From positions 1-43,159 of the forward strand of contig CAJWCO010000020.1 in NCBI GenBank assembly GCA_913031145.1: DNA of 43,159 bases, written 5' to 3'. The position numbers and the translations under genes are program-made. Position 1 is the first letter of the stretch; each line of letters opens with the position of its first letter. This document shows, one piece after another, positions 31,477 through 40,029 of this stretch. The notes below the pieces were generated by a model that saw only the letters and a program-made list of their open reading frames with translations, had not been told where the DNA came from and did no database searches. The DNA is from an uncultured Cellvibrionales bacterium (GTDB taxonomy: Bacteria > Pseudomonadota > Gammaproteobacteria > Pseudomonadales > Porticoccaceae).

Positions 31477-32733
31477 TCAAACAAAATGAATGGGCAGTTG
31501 GGTGAGGGTATGTTGCGCTAAACCGATACCCGAGATGGGGGTCGCCAAATCAACAATCGAGGGTTCAGCCGACGCAACAGACAATGTTAATTCGCTACCC
31601 ATTAACGCATTAATGACAGGCCAAGGATAAATCTGTGTTTCAAGCCTCGAAAGCATCACAGAATCCCAGGCAAGTACTCGGTTTAGAAGGTGTCGCTTTA
31701 ACGACGCTTCTGAAGCGTCCGCGGCAACGACTAGGTGTTTTTGTGCGTGTGGTAGCAATTGCATCAATTCTTTCACATTCTGTTCCACGTTGACGCCTGG
31801 GGTATCGATAATTACCACGCTACGGGAGTCGAGTTCGCTCAAAAGTTGCTCTAGTGTGTGGATATTGGTCGCGCGAAAGGTATCGACGCCCGCTTGAGTG
31901 CCGATGAGCTGAGACTGGTTCCATGCGCCGAAGCGAGTATCATTGTAGCTGATCATGGCGACTTGTTGGTCGCCATACTGCAAGGCCATTTGCTTGCAAA
32001 GTCGTCCCGCCATCAGTGTTTTTCCAGATCCGGAACTACCCGCGATCAAATGAACGCCAGACATTGTGTCGAGAAGGTCGACATGACGGATCCCGTCTCC
32101 GATAAAAGCAGCTATTTCAGTAAGCGCGCTAATCATATCGGTGTGTTTGTTGATAATATCAGTCATTAGCGCTCTTAAGGCCACGGGCATACCGGTTTCA
32201 TTAAACGCCTCGATCAATGGCCGCATTTCATCAGAGACCGATAGAGTCCCACTCCAAGCATCCACTTGCTGCGAGAGCTTGAATTCTTTGCGCATATTGG
32301 CCAGCTCTTGCTTCACCATGTCGACAATCTCAAGCGCGCGAATGTCTTGACTGTCCTCTTTCTCAGCAACGGGTTGGCTGTTAGCCGAAAAATTTGGGTT
32401 AATCTCAATGCCTTGTTCAAAAGGCTTGACCCGTGGTGCTCCAGTAATCGGCGATATTTTCGCTGCAGGCAAGGCTTTCGGGTTGTTGTCACCGAACACA
32501 TGTGAATCAAGCACTGCGTCAAAGCTCGATGCACTTGTTTGCACGGCCGTTGTTTCCGTGTTGCTCTCGCCCAACGCGTCCATGGCTTGGGTTGCCAGAT
32601 CAATAGCAACGATCAGCTCGGTTTGGTTATGCGCCTTTTTGTTTGACACTACCATCGCGTCTTCTCCGTAGAGCTCGTAAACCTTCTCCATTGCTTTACG
32701 GGTGTCGTGTGCTAGAACTCTTTGCAATTCCAT
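31477..32733 (-). CDS. flhF: Polar flagellum placement GTPase FlhF, divergent
   Basis: SRP-type GTPase that places the flagellum at the pole. It has 418 residues. The N-terminal B domain starts MELQRVLAHDTRKAMEKVYE and VVSNKKAHNQTELIVAI. The N and G domains begin near 165. The P loop is GSSGSGKTL (232-240; usual form GPTGVGKTT). The switch II motif is DTPG (309-312; usual DTAG). The guanine-specificity motif, normally TKLDE, is read here as SRLET (362-366). So the GTP-binding motifs are worn while the fold and position are kept. It may bind nucleotide weakly or differently; that is inference. It starts 14 bases after the flhA stop. Confidence 0.9.
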   Translation of the reverse strand: MELQRVLAHDTRKAMEKVYELYGEDAMVVSNKKAHNQTELIVAIDLATQAMDALGESNTETTAVQTSASSFDAVLDSHVFGDNNPKALPAAKISPITGAPRVKPFEQGIEINPNFSANSQPVAEKEDSQDIRALEIVDMVKQELANMRKEFKLSQQVDAWSGTLSVSDEMRPLIEAFNETGMPVALRALMTDIINKHTDMISALTEIAAFIGDGIRHVDLLDTMSGVHLIAGSSGSGKTLMAGRLCKQMALQYGDQQVAMISYNDTRFGAWNQSQLIGTQAGVDTFRATNIHTLEQLLSELDSRSVVIIDTPGVNVEQNVKELMQLLPHAQKHLVVAADASEASLKRHLLNRVLAWDSVMLSRLETQIYPWPVINALMGSELTLSVASAEPSIVDLATPISGIGLAQHTLTQLPIHFV

Positions 32734-32747
32734 GGTACTTCCTCAAC

Positions 32748-34856
32748 TTAACTGTTGTTTTCTACATCAACTGTTGCCACTACTTTTACTGCCTGATCAT
32801 CTGGAATTTCACTGTAGGAAAGAACCGTAAGATCGGGGAGCCTGTGTCGTATAATTTTTGCCAACCACGGACGAATTCCGGGTGAAACAACTAGAACCGC
32901 GGGGTGCCCTTGGTTCTCAACTTTTTGGGTATTCTCGGAGAGAGCGTTGAATAAGCCCTCTGCGAGGTTGGGTTCAATGACCAAACCTTGGCCACGACTG
33001 CTTTGCTGCAATATGTTGTGTAACATTTGTTCAAGTGTTGGGTTCAGGGTGATCACTGGGAGACTCGTATTGACGTCAATTAGCCCTTGAACAATCATTC
33101 TGCCGAGTCGCGGCCGAACCGCTGCCGTTAAATCATCGGGGTCTTGTGTGTTGCCGCTTTCGCTCGACAGAACCTCGATGATAGTTCGCATGTCCCGCAC
33201 TGATACCGACTCTTCAAGAATGTTTTGGAGCACCTTGGTAATCGTTGCCAGAGGCAATTTACCGGGCACCAAGTCCTCGACGAGTTTCGGAGATCGCGCG
33301 GCTACTTTATCCAAGAGTTGCTGAGTTTCGTCGTGGCTGAGCAACTCAGCGCAATTGTTGCGCAAAAGCGTGTTCAAGTGGGTGGCAACTGCGGTAGCGG
33401 CATCAACGACGGTGTAACCGAGCGTTCGCGCATAATCGCGTTGCGAAGGTTCGATCCACACAGCTTCAAGGCCAAATGCAGGCTCTTTCGTTGGTATTCC
33501 CTCCAGTCGCCCGAGAGCTTGCCCCGGATTAATCGCCATTTCTCGACCTACTTTTATGTCGCCTTTACCGCGGACCACGCCGTTCATAACGATGTGGTAA
33601 ACATCAGGCGCCAGATCCAAATTGTCGCGGATACGGATGGGTTGCACCAAAAAGCCAAGTTCCGCAGAAAGCTTCTTGCGCACGCCTTTCACGCGAGGTA
33701 ATAGTTGCCCGCCGGTCTCTGTGTTGACTAGAGGGATTAATCCATAACCAATATCTAGCCCAACCAAATCGACTTGATCAACATCGTCCCAGTCAAGTTC
33801 TTCTGAAGCACTCTTTTCCTCTGTGCCCTCGGTGGCATCATCAGTAACGGCTTGGCGGAGTGCGTCACGCTTATGGTTTGCCATCATGAACCCGGCACCA
33901 CCAGCCGCTAGGCCAAGGGTGAGGAAAATAAAATGAGGCATTCCTGGAACCAATCCCATCACAACCAATATTGATGCTGAAACATAGAAAGCTGTGGGGT
34001 TATTAAGCTGACTCGTTGCCTGGTCAGTCATCTTTTCAGAGGTAGTTACCCGCGTCACGATAATAGCGGTCGCGAGTGATAGTAATAAGGATGGGATTTG
34101 TGCGACCAACCCATCGCCAATCGTGAGTAACACGTAAATGCGCCCGGCCTCAGAAAAACTTAGGTCGTGCTGCGAAATACCAATGAGCAAGCCGCCGAGG
34201 ATGTTGATCACCAAAATAAGAAGGCCGGCTACAGCGTCACCACGCACAAATTTTGACGCACCGTCCATTGACCCGAAGAAATCCGACTCTTGTGATATTT
34301 CTTCGCGACGCTTTTTTGCGGATTCTTGGTCGATCACGCCGGCATTCAAATCAGCGTCGATCGCCATTTGTTTTCCGGGCAGTGCATCAAGCGTAAAGCG
34401 GGCGATGACCTCGGAAACGCGGCCCGCACCTTTGGTCACAACAATAAAATTGATGATCATCAAGATCGAGAAGATGATAAAGCCAACTAAATAGTTTCCA
34501 CCGATTACAAAAGCTCCAAAAGCCTCAATCACTTTACCGGCCGCGTCGGGCCCCTCATGACCATTGACCAGCACCATGCGTGTTGATGCGACGTTAAGCC
34601 CCAAGCGAAGCATCGTGGCAAGGAGCAAGATCGAAGGGAACGACGAAAAGTCCAAGGGTTTGGAGCTGTTGATCGCCACCATGATAATGATGAGCCCGAT
34701 CATAATGTTAAATGTGAACAGAATATCCAGCAAGAACGGCGGTAGCGGAATGATCAACATCGACAGAATCAAAAGAACGAGTAAGGGAACACCCAAACCA
34801 GAAAGTTCGAATTTCGACAGGTCCTGTCGTATGTTTGACAGTATCGCACTGGCCAT
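32748..34856 (-). CDS. flhA: Flagellar export gate protein FlhA
   Basis: Largest export-gate protein; eight membrane helices and a cytoplasmic ring that docks chaperone-substrate complexes. ATG 34856 gives 702 residues, typical; a TTG 18 bases upstream extends the frame without a better ribosome site. The FHIPEP-family signature is clear: RFTLDALPGKQMAIDADLNA and GSMDGASKFVRGDAVAG. The cytoplasmic part includes LDIGYGLIPLV, PALGLEAVWIEPSQRDYA-like sequence (FGLEAVWIEPSQRDYARTLG) and VVDAATAVATHLNTLL. First gene of a minus-strand operon driven by a perfect σ54 site. Confidence 0.96.
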   Translation of the reverse strand: MASAILSNIRQDLSKFELSGLGVPLLVLLILSMLIIPLPPFLLDILFTFNIMIGLIIIMVAINSSKPLDFSSFPSILLLATMLRLGLNVASTRMVLVNGHEGPDAAGKVIEAFGAFVIGGNYLVGFIIFSILMIINFIVVTKGAGRVSEVIARFTLDALPGKQMAIDADLNAGVIDQESAKKRREEISQESDFFGSMDGASKFVRGDAVAGLLILVINILGGLLIGISQHDLSFSEAGRIYVLLTIGDGLVAQIPSLLLSLATAIIVTRVTTSEKMTDQATSQLNNPTAFYVSASILVVMGLVPGMPHFIFLTLGLAAGGAGFMMANHKRDALRQAVTDDATEGTEEKSASEELDWDDVDQVDLVGLDIGYGLIPLVNTETGGQLLPRVKGVRKKLSAELGFLVQPIRIRDNLDLAPDVYHIVMNGVVRGKGDIKVGREMAINPGQALGRLEGIPTKEPAFGLEAVWIEPSQRDYARTLGYTVVDAATAVATHLNTLLRNNCAELLSHDETQQLLDKVAARSPKLVEDLVPGKLPLATITKVLQNILEESVSVRDMRTIIEVLSSESGNTQDPDDLTAAVRPRLGRMIVQGLIDVNTSLPVITLNPTLEQMLHNILQQSSRGQGLVIEPNLAEGLFNALSENTQKVENQGHPAVLVVSPGIRPWLAKIIRHRLPDLTVLSYSEIPDDQAVKVVATVDVENNS

Positions 34857-34928
34857 TAATACTAATCCCAACAAAATCAGCGCTTTGCAAAATGCGCGTG
34901 AATAATTTAGTCTAATACTCGAGAGTTA

Positions 34929-34944
34929 AGCAATAACTGTGCCA
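34929..34944 (-). promoter_or_regulatory. σ54 promoter of flhA operon
   Basis: On the minus strand TGGCACAGTTATTGCT, a perfect match to TGGCAC-N5-TTGCW. The start point would be near 34919, about 63 bases before flhA. FleQ-type control of flhA is standard in polar flagellar systems. Confidence 0.88.
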
Positions 34945-35071
34945 TGCAGATACTGTCGAGTTTGCGAACGTTTGTACCGTGACGCGACATTCGAGGGGGT
35001 GGCAGATATGTCTTTTTGCGGGCATCTGGGTGAGTCTACTTGCTAGATTAGACCTAAGCTTATATTGTCGC

Positions 35072-35098
35072 TAAAGATTGACCTGAATGTGTCGATGT
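35072..35098 (+). promoter_or_regulatory. Candidate σ28 promoter of flgP operon
   Basis: TAAA (35072-35075), 15 bases, GTCGATGT (35091-35098). Same spacing as the FliA consensus and the same GTCGAT core as the pomA site. The start point would be near 35106, about 88 bases before flgP. A longer flgP frame begins upstream of this site and is therefore unlikely. Confidence 0.5.
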
Positions 35099-35193
35099 TT
35101 ACACTAGACGACATAGTTAAGTTCCTCTCGCTTGACCGAGTGCTTTCTAAGGCGCAGGGCATTGAACGAATAACCAAATTGGCAGGGTGCAGT

Positions 35194-35754
35194 ATGAATC
35201 AAAACGTTAAAAAATGGCTTAGCACGAGTGTACTCAGCATTGGCTTGCTGTTGTCAGCGGGATGCTCGCTCATGTCACCAACGAACGAGTACACTTCGTC
35301 AGTTGTTCGCACGATGTTTGATCAGGGCGAGAATATCATGGCAACAGGCTATGCGGTGATCAGTGTTCAAATGAACGATAATCCAGCTCAGCAACGCCTA
35401 CTGTCGATCCGCGCATCAAAGCTTGACGCCTATCGCTCGTTACTGGAACAGGTGTATGGCCAGTACCTCGACGTCAATACCACGGTGGGTGAGATGGTTG
35501 TTCAAAGCGACACGTTCAGAGCGCGCGTTCAGGGCGTTATTTATGGCGCTCAGTTGGTGAGCATCACGCCCGTGGGAGAAGACACTTACACCGTGACCTT
35601 ATCGTTGGATCGAGCCATCGTGAACGATCTGAGAGCGCTCTACATTGAGCAGATGTCTCGAAAAACTGCGGCGAAGGCGCCTGTTGAGATGTCTTCAAAA
35701 ATCGCAAGCGCTGCGTCCGCTAGCAACCCCAGGGGGCCCAGAACACTGCTTTAG
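35194..35754 (+). CDS. flgP: Outer-membrane flagellar lipoprotein FlgP
   Basis: Lipoprotein of the outer-membrane H ring or disk that supports sheathed or high-torque polar flagella in Vibrio. ATG 35194 has GGCAGGG seven bases upstream and begins a clean lipoprotein signal; the lipobox is LSAGC with C24 lipidated and serine at +2, so outer-membrane sorting is expected. It has 186 residues. The body contains the LPP20/FlgP pattern: GYAVISVQMNDNPAQQRLLS, RASKLDAYRSLLEQVYGQYL and VGEMVVQSDTFRARVQGVIY. The open frame upstream (from 35065) lacks support. First of a five-gene plus-strand run; FlgT-like protein follows. Confidence 0.85.
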   Translation: MNQNVKKWLSTSVLSIGLLLSAGCSLMSPTNEYTSSVVRTMFDQGENIMATGYAVISVQMNDNPAQQRLLSIRASKLDAYRSLLEQVYGQYLDVNTTVGEMVVQSDTFRARVQGVIYGAQLVSITPVGEDTYTVTLSLDRAIVNDLRALYIEQMSRKTAAKAPVEMSSKIASAASASNPRGPRTLL

Positions 35755-35775
35755 AGCTGCGGTGGGATCAACCAA

Positions 35776-37176
35776 ATGATGCTCAAAGTCGTTAGCGAAT
35801 TGTGCAAAAGCAGATCCCGGTCTTTCAAGCCGGGCTCACGCGTCCTAGCTGTGGGAATTCTTGTTTTCGCTTTTGCCCTACCGTGTGCACAGGCGACTCA
35901 AACGCTGAGTGCAGAGCAAAAACTCGAGGCAATCAAACAGGCGCTCGTTGATTTGGCGATGGAATCGGAAGTGACACTTGGCAGCGCAGCCTATGTTGAC
36001 AGTCAGGGCGTTCTTCACGAGTCTTCTTTAATGTCGAGCACCAGCAACATTCGCGGTGTGCGAGTGCTTTCTTATTTGGAAGAGGCGGGTATCCCTGTTG
36101 CTCGGGTAGAAGCGGCCATGCTGTCGGATCGAACGTGTCCCGGTGCGCGTCCTGAGTTGCGCCGAGAAGCTCTGATTCGCGTGGGTCATCGCGGCGTTAA
36201 CAAGCGTCTGGGGGATCATTATCTCAGCGAAGTTGCAGAGCTTTCCGAAGAGGTCGTAATGGAGTCTTTGTCGGGTTCAGCCGACTGGACTACCCGACCC
36301 GAGGTGCGATTTGCCTCCAACTATGACAATCTTGTTTCGGGAGGGTCCAGTGATCGCGTGCCTTACAGATTTGATGTGATCATTAGTGATTACACGCCAG
36401 GAAAAGGCGACCGCCATCGCGCCTTCGACATTATTGACTATGGCGTTGGTGTCGGTAAAACGGCAGTCGACTTCACTCTGGGTTACGCTGAATGGACAGG
36501 GGTTACGGCAGGCGCTTTTGCGGTACTTCCGCTACTTAAAGAAGGTTTTTCCCAAGACGGGGCGACTACCGTCAGCACTGATATTTTAGGTAACGCGATT
36601 TATACGCCTGCACTGGGAGCGGGTAATTCTCAGATTCGCAAATTGGTGGCAGGGTATGGAATGTCCCAGTTTCCTGATTATGCGCGCAGTGTCGCGCCTT
36701 GGCCTGGGTCGAAGCTAGACTATGAGTTGGTGTTGATGGATCGTAAGCGTGAAATGCCGCTGTGGCGCAAGAATGTCACATTAAGCTTCCCGCAACAGCC
36801 CAAGGGTTACGCGAAAACGGCCATTCCACCTCAGTTCCGTAATCAGATTGCCGAAGCGACCGAGCAAATGATCGCTGAAGTTTCAGATTCCATGATCTGT
36901 ATGGCTCAGTACTACTATTTGTCAAATGCCGACGGCGCGCGTGGAACGGCGACGATTAATGCCGGTTCCCTGGCAGGCATTAAGCTTGGTGACCAATTTT
37001 TGTTGAGTACCGATCCCAACGTCCTGAATGCCGCGGTCAATGCGCAAGCGCTTTCGACACTGGCGCTTGCTCGAGTAGAGTCAGTCAACCGCCATACCGC
37101 AGTTTTAAAGCACATAGCAGGGCCCGCGTGGACTAGCACTCAGGCCAATGATAATTTCGTAGCACTGTATTTTTAG
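35776..37176 (+). CDS. FlgT-like flagellar H-ring protein
   Basis: A 466-residue secreted protein with a signal peptide to about residue 41 (LAVGILVFAFALPCAQA). The C-terminal part resembles the end of Vibrio FlgT, which forms the H ring around the L and P rings: MICMAQYYYLSNADGARGTA, TINAGSLAGIKLGDQFLLS and VESVNRHTAVLKHIAG. FlgT is usually about 380 residues, so this one is longer. The N-terminal part (EQKLEAIKQALVDLAMESEV) also fits. It lies 21 bases after flgP, as flgP and flgT genes are linked elsewhere. Sequence similarity is weak, so the context carries part of the call. FlgO, the third usual partner, was not recognised. Confidence 0.68.
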   Translation: MMLKVVSELCKSRSRSFKPGSRVLAVGILVFAFALPCAQATQTLSAEQKLEAIKQALVDLAMESEVTLGSAAYVDSQGVLHESSLMSSTSNIRGVRVLSYLEEAGIPVARVEAAMLSDRTCPGARPELRREALIRVGHRGVNKRLGDHYLSEVAELSEEVVMESLSGSADWTTRPEVRFASNYDNLVSGGSSDRVPYRFDVIISDYTPGKGDRHRAFDIIDYGVGVGKTAVDFTLGYAEWTGVTAGAFAVLPLLKEGFSQDGATTVSTDILGNAIYTPALGAGNSQIRKLVAGYGMSQFPDYARSVAPWPGSKLDYELVLMDRKREMPLWRKNVTLSFPQQPKGYAKTAIPPQFRNQIAEATEQMIAEVSDSMICMAQYYYLSNADGARGTATINAGSLAGIKLGDQFLLSTDPNVLNAAVNAQALSTLALARVESVNRHTAVLKHIAGPAWTSTQANDNFVALYF

Positions 37177-37198
37177 CGTGCTAATGATGGAGGAGACC

Positions 37199-37651
37199 AT
37201 GAATACTTCGCTGACCCATAGGCCCATCCGCAAAACAGGGCTTGCTGTGACCGCGCTGCTGGCACTGTGCATAACGCCTGTCGCGATTGCGGAAAGTCCG
37301 GAAGAAGCTCTTGCGCAGCTTGTTAAGGATATCAATTTGATGACTCCCACCTTAGCCGAAGCTTTTGCAGACGGCCGCTACATCACAAAAAAAGGTGATA
37401 CGTTAGATAGTATTATCGCGCAGACTATGGTGGATATGCCCGTTCGCAAAGAGATTCTGCGGCAAGCCATCGTATTAGCGAACCCGCGCGCATTCAAGCG
37501 CAAAAACCCCAATTGGATGTACGCTAACAAGCAACTAAAATTACCGACGGCACAGGATATACATAATGTCGTGTTTAACAATTCGGGTAGTATTTTAGAG
37601 TCGAAGAAAGCCGCCAGAGCCGAACGGCAGTCATGGGTTAAGTTTCCCTAA
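37199..37651 (+). CDS. Periplasmic LysM-like protein of the flgP-flgT operon
   Basis: A 150-residue exported protein. Signal peptide covers about residues 1-31 (KTGLAVTALLALCITPVAIA). Residues 61-117 form a LysM-like unit of the FimV type: YITKKGDTLDSIIAQTM, ILRQAIVLANPRAFKRKNPN and ANKQLKLPT. LysM units bind peptidoglycan glycan strands. ATG 37199 has GGAGGAG at 37189-37195; an in-frame start 21 bases upstream is weaker. It may fix the FlgP/FlgT ring to the cell wall; that is inference from operon and domain. Confidence 0.72.
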   Translation: MNTSLTHRPIRKTGLAVTALLALCITPVAIAESPEEALAQLVKDINLMTPTLAEAFADGRYITKKGDTLDSIIAQTMVDMPVRKEILRQAIVLANPRAFKRKNPNWMYANKQLKLPTAQDIHNVVFNNSGSILESKKAARAERQSWVKFP

Positions 37652-37714
37652 ATTCGCCTGCGTTATTTTTGGGTCGCAGATGTTGAATGCAACTAACTTT
37701 CGCGGTTCTGTCAT

Positions 37715-38767
37715 ATGCTAGGTCCAGAGCAAATTAACCTCGCTGTTCGCCCTACACCCATTTTCTTAGAGGGTCTGGTGTCGATTCAGATTACCGAAGA
37801 AGCCGCCAAAGACCTCGGTTTGAGGGACGGCCAGATTGTTCGCGGCCTGATTGGAATGCGCGGCGAAGAGCTTCGGTTAATTATCAATAACCGTGAGATT
37901 AATTGGCTTGTCGGCAGCCATTTAAAAGCGGGAGATAAGGTCGATCTGCGGGTTGCCATCAACGCCCGTGCCCAGCAGCCTCTCGTGGCCGCTGGGCCTT
38001 CCGCACCGTTGGCCGAACCGAGCCAACGCCTAATGAGCTTGCTGTTACGCCCACCACAATCATCCCCTATAATCCCTTTGTTGATGCCAGACGGCAGAGC
38101 GCCGATGTTGCAGCAGCTTGCGGAGGGTGAGAGTGCGCGTTGGCTTGCACAATTTATGCAGAGTATGGCGGTTCTGTCCCCCGCCCAAGTTAGGCGCGCC
38201 CTCATGGTGTCGGGGCTGTTTACTGAAGCTCGGGTTGCTCGTCAACTCGGTGTGCCGATGGATTTAAAGCAAATACTGCGAATCATTTTACGTAACACGC
38301 CCCCTCAGTCAGCGATGGCACGTGAGCTCGAATCGGCCATTGATGAAATCGAAAGTCGGCAAGTAGAGACGCTTCAATCACAAAGTAATAGAGGGCTTTC
38401 CTACAGTTTCGTGCTGCCCTTCATCGACGCTAATCCCGTTCAAGTTCAATTTGAACGCGGGGCGAGCAAAGACGGTGATTTAGACCCTGACTGGGTGATT
38501 AACTTGCATACGAACAGTCGTATTTTAGGGGAGTTGTGGCTTAAGACTACCTACAAGCCGTCTCTGCGGCTGGATATGGAGGTGTGGGCGGCACGCGCCG
38601 ACAGTGCGCGCTTGGCGCGTGCCGGGTCGTCAAAACTTCATCATCAGCTAGAGGTTTTTGGTTTGGCGCTCGGAAAAATGACTGTGCATCATGCTCGCCG
38701 TCCTTTGGCGGGTTCTGAAGTTCAGAAAATGATGCTTCCCGGTGGCGTTGTGGATATTACGACATGA
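37715..38767 (+). CDS. FliK-like protein paired with FlhX
   Basis: A 350-residue protein with no signal peptide. The C-terminal third resembles the FliK Flg_hook fold: LSYSFVLPFIDANPVQVQFE, DWVINLHTNSRILGELWLKT and LRLDMEVWAARADSARLARA. The N-terminal part (EGLVSIQITEEAAKDLGLRD, GQIVRGLIGMRGEELRLIIN) looks like a small β domain. It overlaps by four bases (ATGA) with a gene for a free FlhB-like cytoplasmic domain, a pairing known in other Proteobacteria. A second-channel or tuning role in export switching is inferred. It is shorter and less low-complexity than the main FliK at 17938. Confidence 0.7.
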   Translation: MLGPEQINLAVRPTPIFLEGLVSIQITEEAAKDLGLRDGQIVRGLIGMRGEELRLIINNREINWLVGSHLKAGDKVDLRVAINARAQQPLVAAGPSAPLAEPSQRLMSLLLRPPQSSPIIPLLMPDGRAPMLQQLAEGESARWLAQFMQSMAVLSPAQVRRALMVSGLFTEARVARQLGVPMDLKQILRIILRNTPPQSAMARELESAIDEIESRQVETLQSQSNRGLSYSFVLPFIDANPVQVQFERGASKDGDLDPDWVINLHTNSRILGELWLKTTYKPSLRLDMEVWAARADSARLARAGSSKLHHQLEVFGLALGKMTVHHARRPLAGSEVQKMMLPGGVVDITT

Positions 38768-39060
38768 CATATCAACCCATTAAAAAAGCGGTCGCTATCG
38801 AGTATGGAAAAAATGCAGTTCCCATGCTCACAGCGAAAGGCCAAGATGAGTTGGCGGACGCGCTTATTGCCGAGGCTCAACGACAAGGCGTCTATATTGC
38901 ACAGGACCCCCAGCTCGTGGCGTTATTGAGTCAGATCGAATTGAATAACGAGATCCCTGAAAATTTGTATGTTGCAGTTGCCGTCATTTTATCGTGGGTC
39001 TATTGGCTGAAAGGTATTGAGCCTCAGGGCCCAGGTAATAAAGAAGAGAGAAAAGCGTAG
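38764..39060 (+). CDS. FlhX/FhlB-type stand-alone FlhB C-terminal domain
   Basis: A 98-residue soluble protein matching the part of FlhB that follows the autocleavage site: KKAVAIEYGKNAVPMLTAKG, DELADALIAEAQRQGVYIAQ and NEIPENLYVAVAVILSWVYW. Membrane helices and the NPTH segment are absent, as in FlhX/FhlB proteins of other bacteria, which can partly replace the FlhB cytoplasmic fragment. The ATG overlaps the stop of the FliK-like gene. It ends the flgP operon, convergent with flgN. Confidence 0.85.
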   Translation: MTYQPIKKAVAIEYGKNAVPMLTAKGQDELADALIAEAQRQGVYIAQDPQLVALLSQIELNNEIPENLYVAVAVILSWVYWLKGIEPQGPGNKEERKA

Positions 39061-39088
39061 CGCTGTTTTTTCGGCACCAATTTCGTGG

Positions 39089-39520
39089 TTAAACGTTACC
39101 CACAGAATTCTTACGACTGCTTGAGCGTATTTTTCCAAGCCTGTCGTAAACTTCTACGCTGCTCAATGGATCTGGCGTTTGAATGGTGTGTAACGCACCG
39201 CGGATAGTTTCGAGTTTTCGGTTAATCAGGACTTCATTGCGAATATGCAATTCTTTACACTCTTTCATGAGTTCCATTACCTGTTGCCAGAGAGCGACAT
39301 TCTCGGAGAGTGATTCAGGTTCTTCAGTGTAGGCTTTGATGCGTTCGACCAGCTGCTCACTGGCGAGAAAATCAAGTATTTCGATTTTCTGCTGTTGGAG
39401 GTTTTCGAATGTAGGAAGGTCTTGCTCTTTGAGCGAGCTAAACTCGTTCTTTAAAACCGCTTTTAAAGCATTTGCTTTGTGCAGGGTCTGGGCAATGTAG
39501 TCGGTTTCGGCGTTGCGCAT
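39089..39520 (-). CDS. flgN: Flagellar chaperone FlgN
   Basis: Export chaperone for the hook-associated proteins FlgK and FlgL. About 143 residues and almost wholly helical (IAQTLHKANALKAVLKNEF, ENLQQQKIEILDFLASEQLV), the FlgN layout. The exact start is unsure: ATG 39520 has TAGAG six bases upstream, while ATG 39526 and TTG 39538 are in frame. The call rests on helical pattern and on the flgA-flgM-flgN order, standard in this group. Confidence 0.8.
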   Translation of the reverse strand: MRNAETDYIAQTLHKANALKAVLKNEFSSLKEQDLPTFENLQQQKIEILDFLASEQLVERIKAYTEEPESLSENVALWQQVMELMKECKELHIRNEVLINRKLETIRGALHTIQTPDPLSSVEVYDRLGKIRSSSRKNSVGNV

Positions 39521-39594
39521 GAACATCTCTAAGATCAAATCACCTCTACCATATACTATCTCGGGTTTTGAGTGAAGCTCACTTTGGCGATCTT

Positions 39595-39903
39595 TTAGAA
39601 GTTACCGATCATGCGCTCGATAGCAACGAAGTTTTCAGCAATACGCCGCTCATTCAATGGGTAGTTGCCTTCTTGCAAAGCGGCTCGTATCGATGCAACT
39701 TTAGCTTCGTCAAATTCTGCGGTTGCCAGCGCACTTTCCGCTGCCTTGCTGAGTATTAACTGATCGACCTGAGGTGCAATAACTTCTACCTTCTCTTTAG
39801 GCATGTCTATGGCTTCGCTGGCTTTTCTCAACTTATCCGCAGCTTCTGCTGCAATTTTTAGCTGACTAGCTGCAGAGCCCACGTTAGAAATTGAATTGCT
39901 CAT
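39595..39903 (-). CDS. flgM: Anti-sigma-28 factor FlgM
   Basis: Binds and holds FliA until the hook is complete, then is exported. About 102 residues. The C-terminal half carries the FliA-binding helices (VDQLILSKAAESALATAEFD, VASIRAALQEGNYPLNERRI, AENFVAIERMI). ATG 39903 has AAGGA eight bases upstream; the ATG at 39912 lies directly on that site. A strong σ28 promoter precedes it, as expected for autoregulation of the FliA-FlgM pair. Confidence 0.92.
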   Translation of the reverse strand: MSNSISNVGSAASQLKIAAEAADKLRKASEAIDMPKEKVEVIAPQVDQLILSKAAESALATAEFDEAKVASIRAALQEGNYPLNERRIAENFVAIERMIGNF

Positions 39904-39952
39904 ATCATCCATCCTTTAGGCGCATAGCCTAATCTTTTCTCACTCAATAATA

Positions 39953-39979
39953 AGATCGGCAGAACGGGCGTATCCTTTA
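39953..39979 (-). promoter_or_regulatory. σ28 promoter of flgM-flgN
   Basis: On the minus strand TAAA (39979-39976), 15 bases, GCCGATCT (39960-39953). This is the best FliA site of the window: the -35 core and GCCGAT are exact and spacing is correct. The start point would be near 39945, about 42 bases before flgM. Confidence 0.8.
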
Positions 39980-40029
39980 ACCCAAAATTACCCATCCACC
40001 TAATTATTTTAACGTTAAATGCATCGCTT

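Noticed and set aside
35027-35046. Possible σ54 site TGGGTGAGTCTACTTGC before flgP
   Set aside because: The GG to GC distance is at least 11 bases, one too many, and the -24 element is poor; the σ28 site at 35072 fits better.
35065-35193. Upstream extension of flgP
   Set aside because: It would start before the σ28 site and would bury the lipoprotein signal peptide inside the protein.
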